Shown here piece by piece: positions 1 to 8,273 of a DNA stretch of 64,000 nt (positions within the stretch are counted from its first letter, which is position 1; each line of letters begins with the position of its first letter). The notes beneath the pieces are model-generated. The model ran no database searches, was not told the origin of the DNA, and saw only the letters and a list, made by a program, of their open reading frames with translations. The position numbers and the translations under genes are program-made. This DNA comes from Paenibacillus sp. YPG26 (GTDB lineage Bacteria; Bacillota; Bacilli; Paenibacillales; Paenibacillaceae), in the NCBI RefSeq assembly GCF_023704175.1, contig NZ_CP084530.1, forward strand, positions 3,902,666 through 3,966,665, in the 5' to 3' direction.

Positions 1-12
1 AGATCTCGTCTC

Positions 13-26
13 TTGACTTAAGTCAA
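13..26. promoter_or_regulatory. perfect 14-bp palindrome, possible operator
   Basis: TTGACTTAAGTCAA is a perfect palindrome just before a terminator. It has the size of a dimeric repressor site and contains a -35-like TTGACT. Its gene would lie left of the window, so the role is inference only. Confidence 0.3.
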
Positions 27-39
27 TGCACGCCAACAT

Positions 40-85
40 CCCCCTAGTTACAATGTAATCATTACATAAACTTAAGGGGGTTTTT
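40..85 (+). terminator. intrinsic terminator of a gene left of the window
   Basis: Nested inverted repeats (CCCCCT with AGGGGG outside, ATGTAAT with ATTACAT inside) are followed by TTTTT on the plus strand. It would end a rightward transcript entering from the left edge and abuts the stop of the convergent Crp/Fnr gene. Confidence 0.7.
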
Positions 86-663
86 CATGTGGATTCGATT
101 CTTTTCTTAATTCTACTTATAGACTCCGGGGTAACGCCGAGATAACTGGCCAACTGATGTTGGGGTACCCGGTCGATGAGAGATGGGCGTTTCATGAGCA
201 GTGTCCTGAAGCGTTCTTCAGGCGAAGAAGCGATAAACAAGGCGAATTCCTCCTGAACTTGGCTAAAGCTCTCCTCTATCATTCTGCGGGTCATCGACTC
301 TAATTGAGGGTGTTTATTGTACATGTCTTTTTCCGTATCTAAATCACCAACGACCATTACTGAATCTTCAGTGCACGTGAACGTGTAATCGGACGACTTA
401 TCAGGTTTGTGATGATTGAAAATGGCGATGGCTTGCTCTTCGGTGTAGAAGTTGGAGGTGATCTCTCTACCATCCTCCTGGATAGCATACTGCCTTACGC
501 AGCCTTTTAAGATGAAATAACATTTTGTGGGAACATCTCCTTGTGCAATAAGATCTGTCCCCTTTTTAAATTCTTCTATACTGATCTCATCCACAATAGC
601 TTGCTGATCTTCGTCATTAAGGGAAGTCCATCTTGACATGTACTTGTATAGAATGTCCTTCAT
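85..663 (-). CDS. Crp/Fnr family transcriptional regulator
   Basis: A 192-aa protein with an N-terminal cyclic-nucleotide-binding-type beta-roll (about residues 25-115, with the GxxxxxxGDxxxxxYFILKG pattern) and a C-terminal helix-turn-helix (about 165-190, LASYLGVTPESISRIKK). No cysteine cluster typical of FNR iron-sulfur sensors is present, so the ligand is unknown. It is transcribed away from a medium-chain dehydrogenase at 818, which it may regulate through the shared 154-bp interval. The start is the ATG with a purine-rich AAGAAGG a few bases upstream. Family assignment is firm; target and signal are inference. Confidence 0.9.
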   Translation of the reverse strand: MKDILYKYMSRWTSLNDEDQQAIVDEISIEEFKKGTDLIAQGDVPTKCYFILKGCVRQYAIQEDGREITSNFYTEEQAIAIFNHHKPDKSSDYTFTCTEDSVMVVGDLDTEKDMYNKHPQLESMTRRMIEESFSQVQEEFALFIASSPEERFRTLLMKRPSLIDRVPQHQLASYLGVTPESISRIKKRIEST

Positions 664-762
664 TACGGCCTTCTTTCATCTCCTTTCCTTCTGTTCATCT
701 CATGTTCATTATCTGACGTTAGGAATCCTTCTGTAAAGGACGTTGCAGTGGATCGTAAAAAT

Positions 763-791
763 TTGCTGTTACATGCGATATGTTCTACAAA
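763..791 (+). promoter_or_regulatory. putative promoter of the 818 dehydrogenase
   Basis: TTGCTG (763-768) and TACAAA (786-791) are separated by 17 bp, a sigma-A-like arrangement 27 bp before the start codon. Both boxes deviate from consensus. Confidence 0.35.
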
Positions 792-817
792 GACACTAAA
801 AATAGGAGGGGAAACCC

Positions 818-1780
818 ATGAGAGCCATGATTCAAACCTCGTATGGTCCAACTGAAGTGATTGTCGCGCAAGAAATCGCTAAGCCGTTGCCAGGAAACAA
901 GGAGATTCTCATTCGTATCCATGCTGCCAAAGTAGGTCTTTCAGACGTCGCTTTTCGCAAGGGCAATCCGTTTATGATTAAATTGATATACGGACTATCC
1001 AGACCAAGATTTGCAATAGGAGGATGCGAATTAGCCGGAGAGATCGAGGCGGTCGGCAGAGATGTAATTCATTTTAAACCGGGGGATCATGTACTAGGGA
1101 TGAGCCCTAAAAACTTCGGTGCTTACGCCGAATATAAATGTCTTTGCGAAGTGAGCCCCCTTGCTGTTATACCGAGCAACATCGCCTTTGAAGAAGCCGT
1201 CGGCATCTGTGACGGGGGTGCCACCGCATTGACGTTTCTAAGAGATAAGGCGAAGTTGCGGAAGGGACAAAAAGTATTGATTAACGGTGCCTCGGGAGCT
1301 GTCGGCATCTATGCTGTGCAATTAGCCAAATACTACGGCGCTGAAGTAACCGGTGTTTGCTCTGGCGCCAACGAAGGCCTGGTAATAAAGGCAGGGGCAG
1401 ATTTCGTTATTGATTATACCAAGGAGGATTTCACGAAGTCGAAAAGAGCTTATGATGTCGTATTTGATGCTGTAGGCAAAAGCTCCTTCTCGGCATGCAA
1501 GCGTGTGCTTACGAACAAGGGAATGTATCTGTCTACCGCGTTCAAGCTTTCTACCATTTTACAGATGATGTGGACTTCCCTGTTCAAAGGCAAGCGGGCT
1601 GTCTTTGCCACAGCCGGCCTTATGCAAAACAAAGAGAATTTGACGTTTCTTATGGAACTCGCAAGAAATGGAACACTGAACGCCGTGATCGATCGTCGAT
1701 ATCCTCTGGAGCTCCTGCCGGATGCTCACAAATATGTAGAGACCGAACGTAAAAAAGGTAACGTGATTATTACGCTCTAA
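818..1780 (+). CDS. MDR-family NAD(P)-dependent oxidoreductase (quinone oxidoreductase-like)
   Basis: A 320-aa medium-chain dehydrogenase/reductase. The N-terminal GroES-like fold contains GGCELAGEIEAVG and GDHVLG. The Rossmann part has the cofactor loop INGASGAVGIYAVQLAK near residues 155-171. The structural-zinc cysteines of true alcohol dehydrogenases are not apparent, so it probably belongs to the zinc-independent quinone oxidoreductase branch that reduces enones or quinones with NAD(P)H. The start ATG has a strong AGGAGGGG ribosome site. It is divergent from the Crp/Fnr gene. The substrate cannot be deduced. Confidence 0.88.
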   Translation: MRAMIQTSYGPTEVIVAQEIAKPLPGNKEILIRIHAAKVGLSDVAFRKGNPFMIKLIYGLSRPRFAIGGCELAGEIEAVGRDVIHFKPGDHVLGMSPKNFGAYAEYKCLCEVSPLAVIPSNIAFEEAVGICDGGATALTFLRDKAKLRKGQKVLINGASGAVGIYAVQLAKYYGAEVTGVCSGANEGLVIKAGADFVIDYTKEDFTKSKRAYDVVFDAVGKSSFSACKRVLTNKGMYLSTAFKLSTILQMMWTSLFKGKRAVFATAGLMQNKENLTFLMELARNGTLNAVIDRRYPLELLPDAHKYVETERKKGNVIITL

Positions 1781-1873
1781 TATCAGCCGTCGCCTCTTCG
1801 CTCAAAAGTTTCGCCTATTTATGATAGGGTTCACCGTAACACTGTAACGGCGAATTTATATAACTAAAGAAAT

Positions 1874-1897
1874 AGAGCAAAACATCAGTTTTGCTCT
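1874..1897. terminator. hairpin between convergent genes
   Basis: AGAGCAAAAC and GTTTTGCTCT form a perfect 10-bp stem with an ATCA loop between the convergent dehydrogenase (818-1780) and MFS gene (2009-3490). Neither side has a clean T run (leftward tail ATTTCTTT), so termination is likely but not certain. Confidence 0.5.
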
Positions 1898-2008
1898 AAA
1901 ACAGTTATTTTCATCCCAGCTATTTGTGGCGGTAAACTTGTGGCCAACCCTTTAGTGAGATGGCCTTTCTTTCCGTTCTTGTAAACCCATTCACGCTGAA
2001 TTCCAGCA

Positions 2009-3490
2009 TCAGCTGGCTACGGAAGAGCCCTCGTAGGCTCTGTTTCTCGGATGAGGACGCAACCATGAGGCTGCAAGGGCCAATAGGGAAGTCCATAGCA
2101 ATGCGATGATGACCCAGCGGTAGCCGTGAATGATGAAAGCAAAATCAACGTTTGAAATTACAGCGTTTTTTCCGGAATACAGCACGTTCTTCATATGGGC
2201 TGGCAGCGCCGCACTGACAATGGTTAAAGAAAGCGCCGTACTCAGCACCTGGCCCAAGTTATAGAGCATGGACCGCAGCCCATTGGCCACCCCTCGGCTG
2301 TTCTCAGGAACGGACGACATGATTTCCATCGTATTGGGCGTAAGAAATAAGCCAGTCCCGATCCCGATGAACAACATCCCGCATGCGGTGGCCCCGTAAG
2401 GGAAATTCCCTCCGAGTACGAATAAGAGCAGCAGTAGTCCTGCTATGGATAGGAGTATTCCAAGCGAGGATAGGACTCGAAGGGCGATTCTCTTGGTTAA
2501 CATGCCGGCAATGGGAGATATGATCAACATTCCTATCGTAATGGGAAGAATCCTTAGACCGGCCTCAAGTGCGTCATAGTGGAAGGCAAATTGATAGTAC
2601 AGAGCGAAAAGCAGGGCAACAGCCGTGCGAGCAAAGGAATGAAAGAAGGTAGCGATATTCGCCATACCGAACATCCAATTTTTGAAAAGGCTTATATCCA
2701 GCAAAGGAGAAGCCGATCGATGCTCATGCCATAAAAATATAGGGGTTATGATCGCGAATACAGCAAAACCTCCAATCACCTGCTTGTCTCCCCAGCCGAG
2801 CTCTCCCCCCTTGGATAGAGCTATGATTAAACCAGCTAAAGCGATAAAGACTAAGATCCCCCCATATCGATCGACTTTGGTACGAGGCCCTGTCAGCGGC
2901 TTCTCTCGTAGAATCCGGAGGCCCCAAATGAGAGCCATGATCCCGAAAGGAACATTGAACCAGAACACCCACCTCCAGCCCCAAGCCGTCGTGACCAGGC
3001 CGCCGACGACAGGGCCAAGCACCTGCGCGATCGAAGCGGACAAGATATTCAGGCCTAGACCGGTGCCAAGCTGTGTTTTGGGAAAAGCGTCCGTGATCAG
3101 CGGCGTTGTGTTCGTCACCACGAGCGCCCCTCCGGCAGCCTGTACGATTCGGAGAAGAATGAGTACCTCTACGTTCGGGGAATAGCCAAGAAGCAGACTG
3201 GTTACGGTAAAGACGGCCAACCCTATTAAGTACATCCTTCTTTTTCCGAAAATATCCGAAATTTGACCGAAGACCAAAATCAGAATGGTATTAACCAGCA
3301 TGTAGGAAAGCAAAATCCAGCTGGAGGTTGTTGCATCCGCATGAAAATACCGGCTTAGTTCCGGCAAGGCGACATTTAGCGTTCCAATATTGATTAGAAC
3401 CAGAAACGCACCGAGACTAGTTACGGATAAGACATACCAAGGATACATCAGATCATTCTGGGGACGTTTCCTTTGGGTCATAGAGATCAA
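2009..3490 (-). CDS. MFS multidrug exporter, DHA2 (EmrB/QacA) type
   Basis: A 493-aa very hydrophobic protein whose length and about 14 membrane segments fit the DHA2 drug:H+ antiporter family. Family motifs are visible: the loop 2-3 motif GQISDIFGKRR and the motif C-like LGPVVGGLVTTAWGWRWVFWFN in segment 5. The start is MTQRKR or MISMTQRKR, with GGAGG just upstream. It lies 18 bp downstream of the isochorismatase-family gene in the same direction, probably as an operon controlled by the divergent TetR gene. The export substrate is unknown. Confidence 0.9.
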   Translation of the reverse strand: MISMTQRKRPQNDLMYPWYVLSVTSLGAFLVLINIGTLNVALPELSRYFHADATTSSWILLSYMLVNTILILVFGQISDIFGKRRMYLIGLAVFTVTSLLLGYSPNVEVLILLRIVQAAGGALVVTNTTPLITDAFPKTQLGTGLGLNILSASIAQVLGPVVGGLVTTAWGWRWVFWFNVPFGIMALIWGLRILREKPLTGPRTKVDRYGGILVFIALAGLIIALSKGGELGWGDKQVIGGFAVFAIITPIFLWHEHRSASPLLDISLFKNWMFGMANIATFFHSFARTAVALLFALYYQFAFHYDALEAGLRILPITIGMLIISPIAGMLTKRIALRVLSSLGILLSIAGLLLLLFVLGGNFPYGATACGMLFIGIGTGLFLTPNTMEIMSSVPENSRGVANGLRSMLYNLGQVLSTALSLTIVSAALPAHMKNVLYSGKNAVISNVDFAFIIHGYRWVIIALLWTSLLALAASWLRPHPRNRAYEGSSVAS

Positions 3491-3508
3491 CCTCCTGAAA
3501 AAATAACC

Positions 3509-4087
3509 TTACGATCTCTCTTTAGTAAAGGTTGAGATGATGTCTTGTGTGGTCCGAGTTCGCCCGATACGCGGGAAAATATAGCTCTTCACGTAATCAT
3601 GTTCGGCTTGGGAAAATCCGGTCATCGCATCAATCGCAAAAATCTGCTGATAGCCACGCATAAACGCTTCCCGCGCAGTCGTATCCACACCAAGTCCGGT
3701 TGCGATGCCGCACAAGACGATGGTATCGATTCCCCTGCGGCGCAGCTGCAGGTCGAGCTCTGTTCCATAAAAGGCCCCCCACTGCTTCTTGGTAATGATG
3801 TGGTCTGTATCGGCGACCCGCATTTCCGGCACGATTTCATCCCAACCCTCCGGCAAATTCAGCGCAGGTGCAGTTGTATCCAGCTTCGGTTTAGGAATAT
3901 CCTTCAGGTCCTTGCTGGATACCCTAACCAGGGCAACCATAGATCCTTGCTTACGGAATTCATCTGCCAAGGCGGCGGCGTTTGACACCACCTGCTCGGC
4001 GGAATAAGGGGCGTATTGGTTCCCTAACCACTTTTGCAGATCAATGACAACCAGCGCTGTTTTTTGCGGTTCAAATAACTTTTCCAT
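3509..4087 (-). CDS. isochorismatase-family cysteine hydrolase
   Basis: A 192-aa alpha/beta hydrolase of the isochorismatase/nicotinamidase superfamily. The catalytic triad is visible: Asp16 in ALVVIDLQ, Lys100 or 101 in ITKKQWGAF, and Cys126 in VLCGIATGLGVDTTA, the last preceding the usual cis-peptide region. There is no aryl-carrier domain and no siderophore gene nearby, so it is a stand-alone amidase or hydrolase rather than EntB. It appears to be the first gene of a two-gene unit with the MFS exporter, facing a TetR gene; this suggests detoxification of a small amide or ester, which is inference. Confidence 0.88.
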   Translation of the reverse strand: MEKLFEPQKTALVVIDLQKWLGNQYAPYSAEQVVSNAAALADEFRKQGSMVALVRVSSKDLKDIPKPKLDTTAPALNLPEGWDEIVPEMRVADTDHIITKKQWGAFYGTELDLQLRRRGIDTIVLCGIATGLGVDTTAREAFMRGYQQIFAIDAMTGFSQAEHDYVKSYIFPRIGRTRTTQDIISTFTKERS

Positions 4088-4149
4088 ACCTACATTCTCC
4101 TCGTCATTCTTATTTGACTTCGAGTTAACAATATTGAACTAATGGTCAT

Positions 4150-4178
4150 TTGACTTGATGTTTTATATTTTGTACGAT
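4150..4178 (+). promoter_or_regulatory. putative promoter of the TetR gene at 4213
   Basis: TTGACT (4150-4155), a 17-bp spacer and TACGAT (4173-4178) precede the TetR start. The sequence around the -35 box (ATTTGACTT) recurs at about 4109, near the divergent gene, and may mark a shared operator. Confidence 0.5.
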
Positions 4179-4212
4179 GGTTCACGGAAAGTCAAGCGGG
4201 GAGGCTTTATTT

Positions 4213-5100
4213 ATGAGTGTAACAAGGGAAGAAGTAGTACAATCAGCAGCCAAGCTTTTTAAAGAACGTGGGTTTCTTTCGACGACGATCCAGGATATTG
4301 CCGATGATTGCGGTATTTCCAAAGGGTCGGTCTATAAGTATTTCCCTTCCAAGGAAGACATCTTTAGTGAGGTATTTGATCAATGCCATAACCACTATTT
4401 TGATCAAGTCGATGAGCTGACACATCGTACCGGACTATCACCGGAAGAACAGTTTGTTCAGCAGATCGTTCTGCGATTCCGCTATTTTATAGAGTACAAA
4501 CATATTCTGGTCGAATTTACTGAGCTCCCTATTCAGCAGGATCCCAAGTTCCAGCCGCTCAGACACAAGGTTAGGGGGCGGCTCATAAGGTGGCATAGCG
4601 AGTGCTTGCTGCATGTGTTTGGCGAGGAAATCCAGCCGTTCCTGTGGGATTTGGTTGCCATCTATCGGGCGATTCTGAAGGAATATCTGTTTTGGATTGT
4701 ATATGAGGAGAAGTCGTTATCACTCGAGGAAACGGCGAGGTTCATCTTGGACAAGCTCCATGTGCTCGTTAAGCATATGAGAACGTCCGATCCAAAGTCT
4801 TTGCTGAACCAAGCTTCATTCGAGAGGTATTTGAACTGGGGATTCGAGGACCGACAGGGTGAGAAGGAGCAGATTCTTACCGAACTGTTTCGGGAGATGG
4901 ATACGGCCATTAACACGATCCCGGCCGGCGCCGTGCATCGTTCGGAAATAAGGGAGCTTTACCGGTTTATCCAGACGGAGGTTGGCAAGGAGGCAACGAA
5001 TCTTCCATTGATACAGGCCTCGCTGCACTATTTGGAGAGGGAGAAGGAACTTAAAAGTCTGGTGGTGCAGTTGAGGAATATTATTTTCTCGGGTGTTTAG
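4213..5100 (+). CDS. TetR/AcrR family transcriptional regulator
   Basis: A 295-aa regulator when started at the ATG with GGGGAGG eight bases upstream; a longer reading frame opens 36 bp earlier without such a site. The N-terminal TetR helix-turn-helix is clear (TTIQDIADDCGISKGSVYKYF, then PSKEDIF, about residues 23-50). The ligand domain is unusually long for TetR (usual total about 190-220 aa) and ends in a charged helical tail. Divergent to the isochorismatase/MFS pair, it is the likely local repressor of that pair. Confidence 0.9.
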   Translation: MSVTREEVVQSAAKLFKERGFLSTTIQDIADDCGISKGSVYKYFPSKEDIFSEVFDQCHNHYFDQVDELTHRTGLSPEEQFVQQIVLRFRYFIEYKHILVEFTELPIQQDPKFQPLRHKVRGRLIRWHSECLLHVFGEEIQPFLWDLVAIYRAILKEYLFWIVYEEKSLSLEETARFILDKLHVLVKHMRTSDPKSLLNQASFERYLNWGFEDRQGEKEQILTELFREMDTAINTIPAGAVHRSEIRELYRFIQTEVGKEATNLPLIQASLHYLEREKELKSLVVQLRNIIFSGV

Positions 5101-5214
5101 ATTGATATAAATTCAGAGCGACGGCTAATTCACCTAATGGCATTGAGCGTCGCTCTACCGTTTAAGATCATGATGTCTAGTCAGATCCAAGAACCTTCTG
5201 TCTAATTTGTTACG

Positions 5215-5568
5215 TTAAAGCCTTTGTATATGTGTATTAGTAAATGAAGAATCTTGATATTTCAACCCAGCACCTATTGCTCTATCCATACATACATGAG
5301 CGATCCAGATGATCGATGCTAATAATAGATAAACGTTTGAAAAATATAAGTAGCCTAATGCAAAAAGCAGGGGAAAAATAAAGGTGTGTCCCAAATTATA
5401 AATAATCGCACCTATTTTCTTATTCATTGTGTACCCAAGCATTGTAAGATCAGGAACGAATAAAAGAACAACGAACAACCATATGGGAAAATGGAGCTGC
5501 ATGTAAATCAAAAAGGAAAGTGCAAAGGCAAGTGCATATTCAACATGAACGATTTGTTTATTCGTCAT
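5215..5568 (-). CDS. DUF4260 family small membrane protein
   Basis: A 117-aa protein with three to four hydrophobic segments. It has the features of the DUF4260 family: a YALAF start, VPDLTMLGY, YNLGHTF, and a terminal WIAHVCMDRAIGAGLKY block. The function of this family is unknown. The start ATG has AAGGAG overlapping the MerR stop codon 12 bp upstream, so the two genes are translationally close and co-transcribed. It could be the effector gene controlled by that MerR regulator. Confidence 0.85.
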   Translation of the reverse strand: MTNKQIVHVEYALAFALSFLIYMQLHFPIWLFVVLLFVPDLTMLGYTMNKKIGAIIYNLGHTFIFPLLFALGYLYFSNVYLLLASIIWIAHVCMDRAIGAGLKYQDSSFTNTHIQRL

Positions 5569-5579
5569 TATCTCTCTCC

Positions 5580-5993
5580 TTATAAATCCTTTTGAAATAA
5601 ACTAAGCACTAGTTTCTCAATATCTTCTATATTCTCTAAATACCTCACTTCACTCGCAAGTTCTTTAATGGTCTGTACGACCTTCAATGCCTGTTGATAA
5701 AACTGGATTCTTTCCTCAAGTCTCATTATTTTCTGATTCAATAATAATACGGTTGTATCCCTACATTCTGTTGATAGAGATTCATCTCGTAGTATAAGTA
5801 ACTGTTGAATCTCCTTTATTGTAAAACCTAATTGCTTTAATACGATGATAAGTTGTATTTGTTTTTCACATTCTTCATCAAATTCCCGATACCCATTTTC
5901 TCGTCTTACTGGATTCAATAAGCTCTCTTTCTCATAATAACGAATGGTATCCGGTTGAATTTGATATTTGCTCGCAAAATCCTTGATTTTCAT
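5580..5993 (-). CDS. MerR family transcriptional regulator
   Basis: A 137-aa MerR protein. The winged helix at the N-terminus reads KIKDFASKYQIQPDTIRYYE, followed by GYREFD and a long dimerisation coiled coil (about 80-115). It has a Cys near residue 80 (STECRDT) but lacks the paired C-terminal cysteines of mercury or zinc sensors, so a metal ligand is not supported. Its own promoter contains the operator in a 19-bp spacer (see 6014-6044), indicating autoregulation. DUF4260 follows as the second gene. Confidence 0.92.
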   Translation of the reverse strand: MKIKDFASKYQIQPDTIRYYEKESLLNPVRRENGYREFDEECEKQIQLIIVLKQLGFTIKEIQQLLILRDESLSTECRDTTVLLLNQKIMRLEERIQFYQQALKVVQTIKELASEVRYLENIEDIEKLVLSLFQKDL

Positions 5994-6013
5994 ATCTGCC
6001 CCCTTCCATCAAA

Positions 6014-6044
6014 ATCATAACATTGGAGTAAAGTCCAAGGTCAA
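6014..6044 (-). promoter_or_regulatory. MerR-type promoter with 19-bp spacer and internal operator
   Basis: On the minus strand TTGACC (6044-6039) and TATGAT (6019-6014) are separated by 19 bp, the over-long spacing typical of MerR-activated promoters. The spacer carries the inverted repeat TTGGA-N6-TCCAA (6023-6038). It drives merR and DUF4260. Confidence 0.8.
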
Positions 6045-6113
6045 CTATTTATTCGGCGGCAGGAGTCTCCTTGGAGTCTGATGGTTTCCCTTTCCATCTC
6101 CGCAAAACCGCGC

Positions 6114-6135
6114 TTGACTTGGAGTGTACTCCAAG
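6114..6135 (+). promoter_or_regulatory. second MerR-like operator without an obvious gene
   Basis: TTGACT (6114-6119) is followed by the palindrome CTTGGAGT-GT-ACTCCAAG, overlapping at 6118-6135, closely related to the operator in the merR promoter. No rightward gene starts within several hundred bases. The -10 box is unclear. Confidence 0.5.
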
Positions 6136-6169
6136 TACAGCCTGTGAATCCGCAGATTAGCAATGAACA

Positions 6170-6227
6170 AAAAGCTCCGAATCGACTTGATGGGAATCCA
6201 CATTTGTCAATTGGGAGCTTTTCTTAT
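6170..6227. terminator. bidirectional terminator-like hairpin
   Basis: AAAAGCTCC and GGGAGCTTTT bracket a loop of about 40 nt. T-rich tails are present in both directions (CTTTTTGTTC leftward, CTTTTCTTATT rightward). It could end the leftward TetR transcript (stop at 6344). Confidence 0.5.
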
Positions 6228-6343
6228 TGAATTCTTTTCCCGTTATTAAGGACGGGGGCGCCGAGCTGCGCTGTAACGAACTAAACAAGACCGGAACTTA
6301 TCGGCTTCTATCCAGTCTCCGCTCACCGCTAATGTCGCCTTCC

Positions 6344-7012
6344 TTATTCCATTTCATTTGGAGACGCTAACGGATTTTTGAGGGCAGGGAGTAGGACGCC
6401 GTCGATTAGTGAAGTGTAGAAGTGCTTGTCGAATGTTTTGCCCTGTACGAGTCCGCGATAAGAAGCCATGGAAGTAATAACCTGGCAGGCCATTTCAATG
6501 TCAGCGTGGGTGGAGATTTCACCGCGGCCGACGGCCCGGTGCATGAGCTCACGATTCACTACAGCCCACGGTTCGAAAATCTCTCCGTTAACCGTTTCCG
6601 GATTCTGCGATAAAAAGGAGCCCAGGCCTGCGAGTACTCGAAGTTTGCGTTCACCTTCTTCGATCGATTGCGGCTTCAATAGCGCGAGCAGATCATTGCG
6701 CAAGGTTCCCGTATCGGGCAAGAGGTCAAGCTCAAGATGATTTCGATTCATCCAGGTCAAGGCATCTCGGACTAACTCTGCCTTGGAAGACCAGCGGCGA
6801 TACATGGTCGCCTTCCCGGCCTTTGCTCTAGCTGCGACCATGTCCATTGTCATTCCATCAAAACCGGCTTCGGCGAGGATGTCGATTGTCGCTTCCAGGA
6901 TTTGAACATCCCGCGTGTGATCTCGTTTACGGCCTAATGTTTTCGCTGGCTTTTCCGCTACTTTGTCAGCTATTTTGGATCCGACTGACTCTTCATTATT
7001 AATCTTATTCAT
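6344..7012 (-). CDS. TetR/AcrR family transcriptional regulator
   Basis: A 222-aa protein from the ATG at 7012, which has an AGAGGG ribosome site; the frame stays open farther upstream but that would run through the divergent promoter. The helix-turn-helix (MTMDMVAARAKAGKATMYRRW, about residues 50-70) follows a basic, Lys-rich N-terminal tail. A TetR C-terminal domain follows. It faces the SDR gene across 115 bp, and an inverted repeat covers that promoter, so it is most likely the SDR repressor. Confidence 0.88.
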   Translation of the reverse strand: MNKINNEESVGSKIADKVAEKPAKTLGRKRDHTRDVQILEATIDILAEAGFDGMTMDMVAARAKAGKATMYRRWSSKAELVRDALTWMNRNHLELDLLPDTGTLRNDLLALLKPQSIEEGERKLRVLAGLGSFLSQNPETVNGEIFEPWAVVNRELMHRAVGRGEISTHADIEMACQVITSMASYRGLVQGKTFDKHFYTSLIDGVLLPALKNPLASPNEME

Positions 7013-7047
7013 AAAATTCAACCCTCTTTTTCGATACCTTATAGTTT

Positions 7048-7065
7048 CGGAACTTGACAGTTCCG
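7048..7065. promoter_or_regulatory. inverted-repeat operator over the SDR -35 box
   Basis: CGGAAC-TTGACA-GTTCCG is a perfect 6+6 inverted repeat whose centre is the consensus -35 hexamer. A bound repressor would directly block RNA polymerase. Confidence 0.65.
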
Positions 7066-7082
7066 TATTTGGGTGCTTTAAT
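7054..7082 (+). promoter_or_regulatory. promoter of the SDR gene
   Basis: TTGACA (7054-7059), a 17-bp spacer, then TTTAAT (7077-7082): a near-consensus sigma-A promoter 45 bp ahead of the SDR start. Confidence 0.75.
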
Positions 7083-7127
7083 TTAAGTATCCCACACAGA
7101 ACAGGGAATATAAAGGAGGAGTATAAC

Positions 7128-7955
7128 ATGGATAAAAAAGTCTGGTTCATCACGGGAGCCTCTCGCGGTCTAGGACGCATCTGGGCAGAAGCCGCGCTCA
7201 CACGTGGCGACAAAGTTGCAGCTACCGCCCGCAAATTGGAGGACGTTGCCGATTTGAAGGAACGTTTCGGAGATCTCGTCCTTCCCATGGCGCTCGACGT
7301 GACCGATGCTGAGCAGGTTCGCCAGGTCGTTCAGCAGGCTCATACCCATTTCGGCAAGCTGGACGTCGTCCTCAACAATGCCGGTTATACTTTGATGGGA
7401 ATGATCGAAGAGGCAAGCGAAGACGATGTCCGGGCGCTGTTCGACGCGAACTACTTCGGTTATCTTCGCGTCATCCAAGCCGCCTTGCCACTCCTGAGGA
7501 AGCAGGGCAGCGGGCATTTGATCGGCGTATCAAGCGCCCTTGGGATCGAGGCACGGCCGCTCATCGGCTTCTATTGCTCCTCCAAATGGGCGGTCGAAGG
7601 ACTCCACGAAAGTCTGGCGCAAGAGGTTAAGGACTTTGGGATTAAAGTGACGCTGCTCGAACCCAGCGCCTATGCGACCGAGTTTGGCGCTTCAGGTAAG
7701 CGAGTACCGGAAATGGACGTCTATGCCGATGTACGGAAGCAGTTGTTCGCGCGTCTATCAAACGAAAAACGCGGCAACCCTCAAGCAACTGCAGAAGCCG
7801 TTCTCAAGATCGTGGACGCAGCGCAGCCCCCACTACGATTTGCGCTCGGCTCGGAAGTCTTGCCTATGGCACGCGGCATCTATACTGACCGTCTAGCTAC
7901 CTGGGAAGCCTGGGAGACTGTCTCGAATGCAGCGCAAGGCAAGCCTCTGCAATAA
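7128..7955 (+). CDS. short-chain dehydrogenase/reductase
   Basis: A 275-aa classical SDR. Visible motifs are the cofactor loop TGASRGLG (residues 9-16), NNAG (83-86), the catalytic Ser in GVSSALG and Tyr149-xxx-Lys153 (YCSSK). Asp57 in ALDVTD fits the adenine pocket. The start is the ATG preceded by AGGAGG; upstream in-frame codons have no ribosome site. It is probably repressed by the divergent TetR protein. Substrate unknown. Confidence 0.92.
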   Translation: MDKKVWFITGASRGLGRIWAEAALTRGDKVAATARKLEDVADLKERFGDLVLPMALDVTDAEQVRQVVQQAHTHFGKLDVVLNNAGYTLMGMIEEASEDDVRALFDANYFGYLRVIQAALPLLRKQGSGHLIGVSSALGIEARPLIGFYCSSKWAVEGLHESLAQEVKDFGIKVTLLEPSAYATEFGASGKRVPEMDVYADVRKQLFARLSNEKRGNPQATAEAVLKIVDAAQPPLRFALGSEVLPMARGIYTDRLATWEAWETVSNAAQGKPLQ

Positions 7956-8062
7956 GCCGTATATATATATCAGATAACCAACCGGCTTTCAAGCTCTTCT
8001 CGATTCGGTCAAGTTGCTTCCTGCTTTCGTTCTGAACGTCGCGACGCTTCTTGCAATAGATG

Positions 8063-8095
8063 AAAAAACCCGGCCTTTGTCGGACGGGTTGATTC
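8063..8095 (-). terminator. terminator downstream of rlmH
   Basis: Read leftward, AACCCG pairs with CGGGTT and is followed by a TTTTTT run. It lies about 180 bp past the rlmH stop and may also separate it from the convergent SDR gene. Confidence 0.6.
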
Positions 8096-8273
8096 ATTTC
8101 GTATATTTGGGGATGTTACGTTCCAAGCTAAAAGGGTTTATGGGTTGGTGGGGATAACGACTTTACTCTTCTTAAAGTCCGGGCAACCATCTGAGCCCCT
8201 ATACCTTAAATTGGCCTAGAAGCATGCAAAGAATCCGGCTGTGAACGACCATTCCCAAGGCGAAATATCCGCC

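Noticed and set aside
4105..4160. TetR operator as an 18-bp dyad AGTTAACAATATTGAACT
   Set aside because: Symmetry holds at too few positions to call it an operator; only noted as a possible shared control region.
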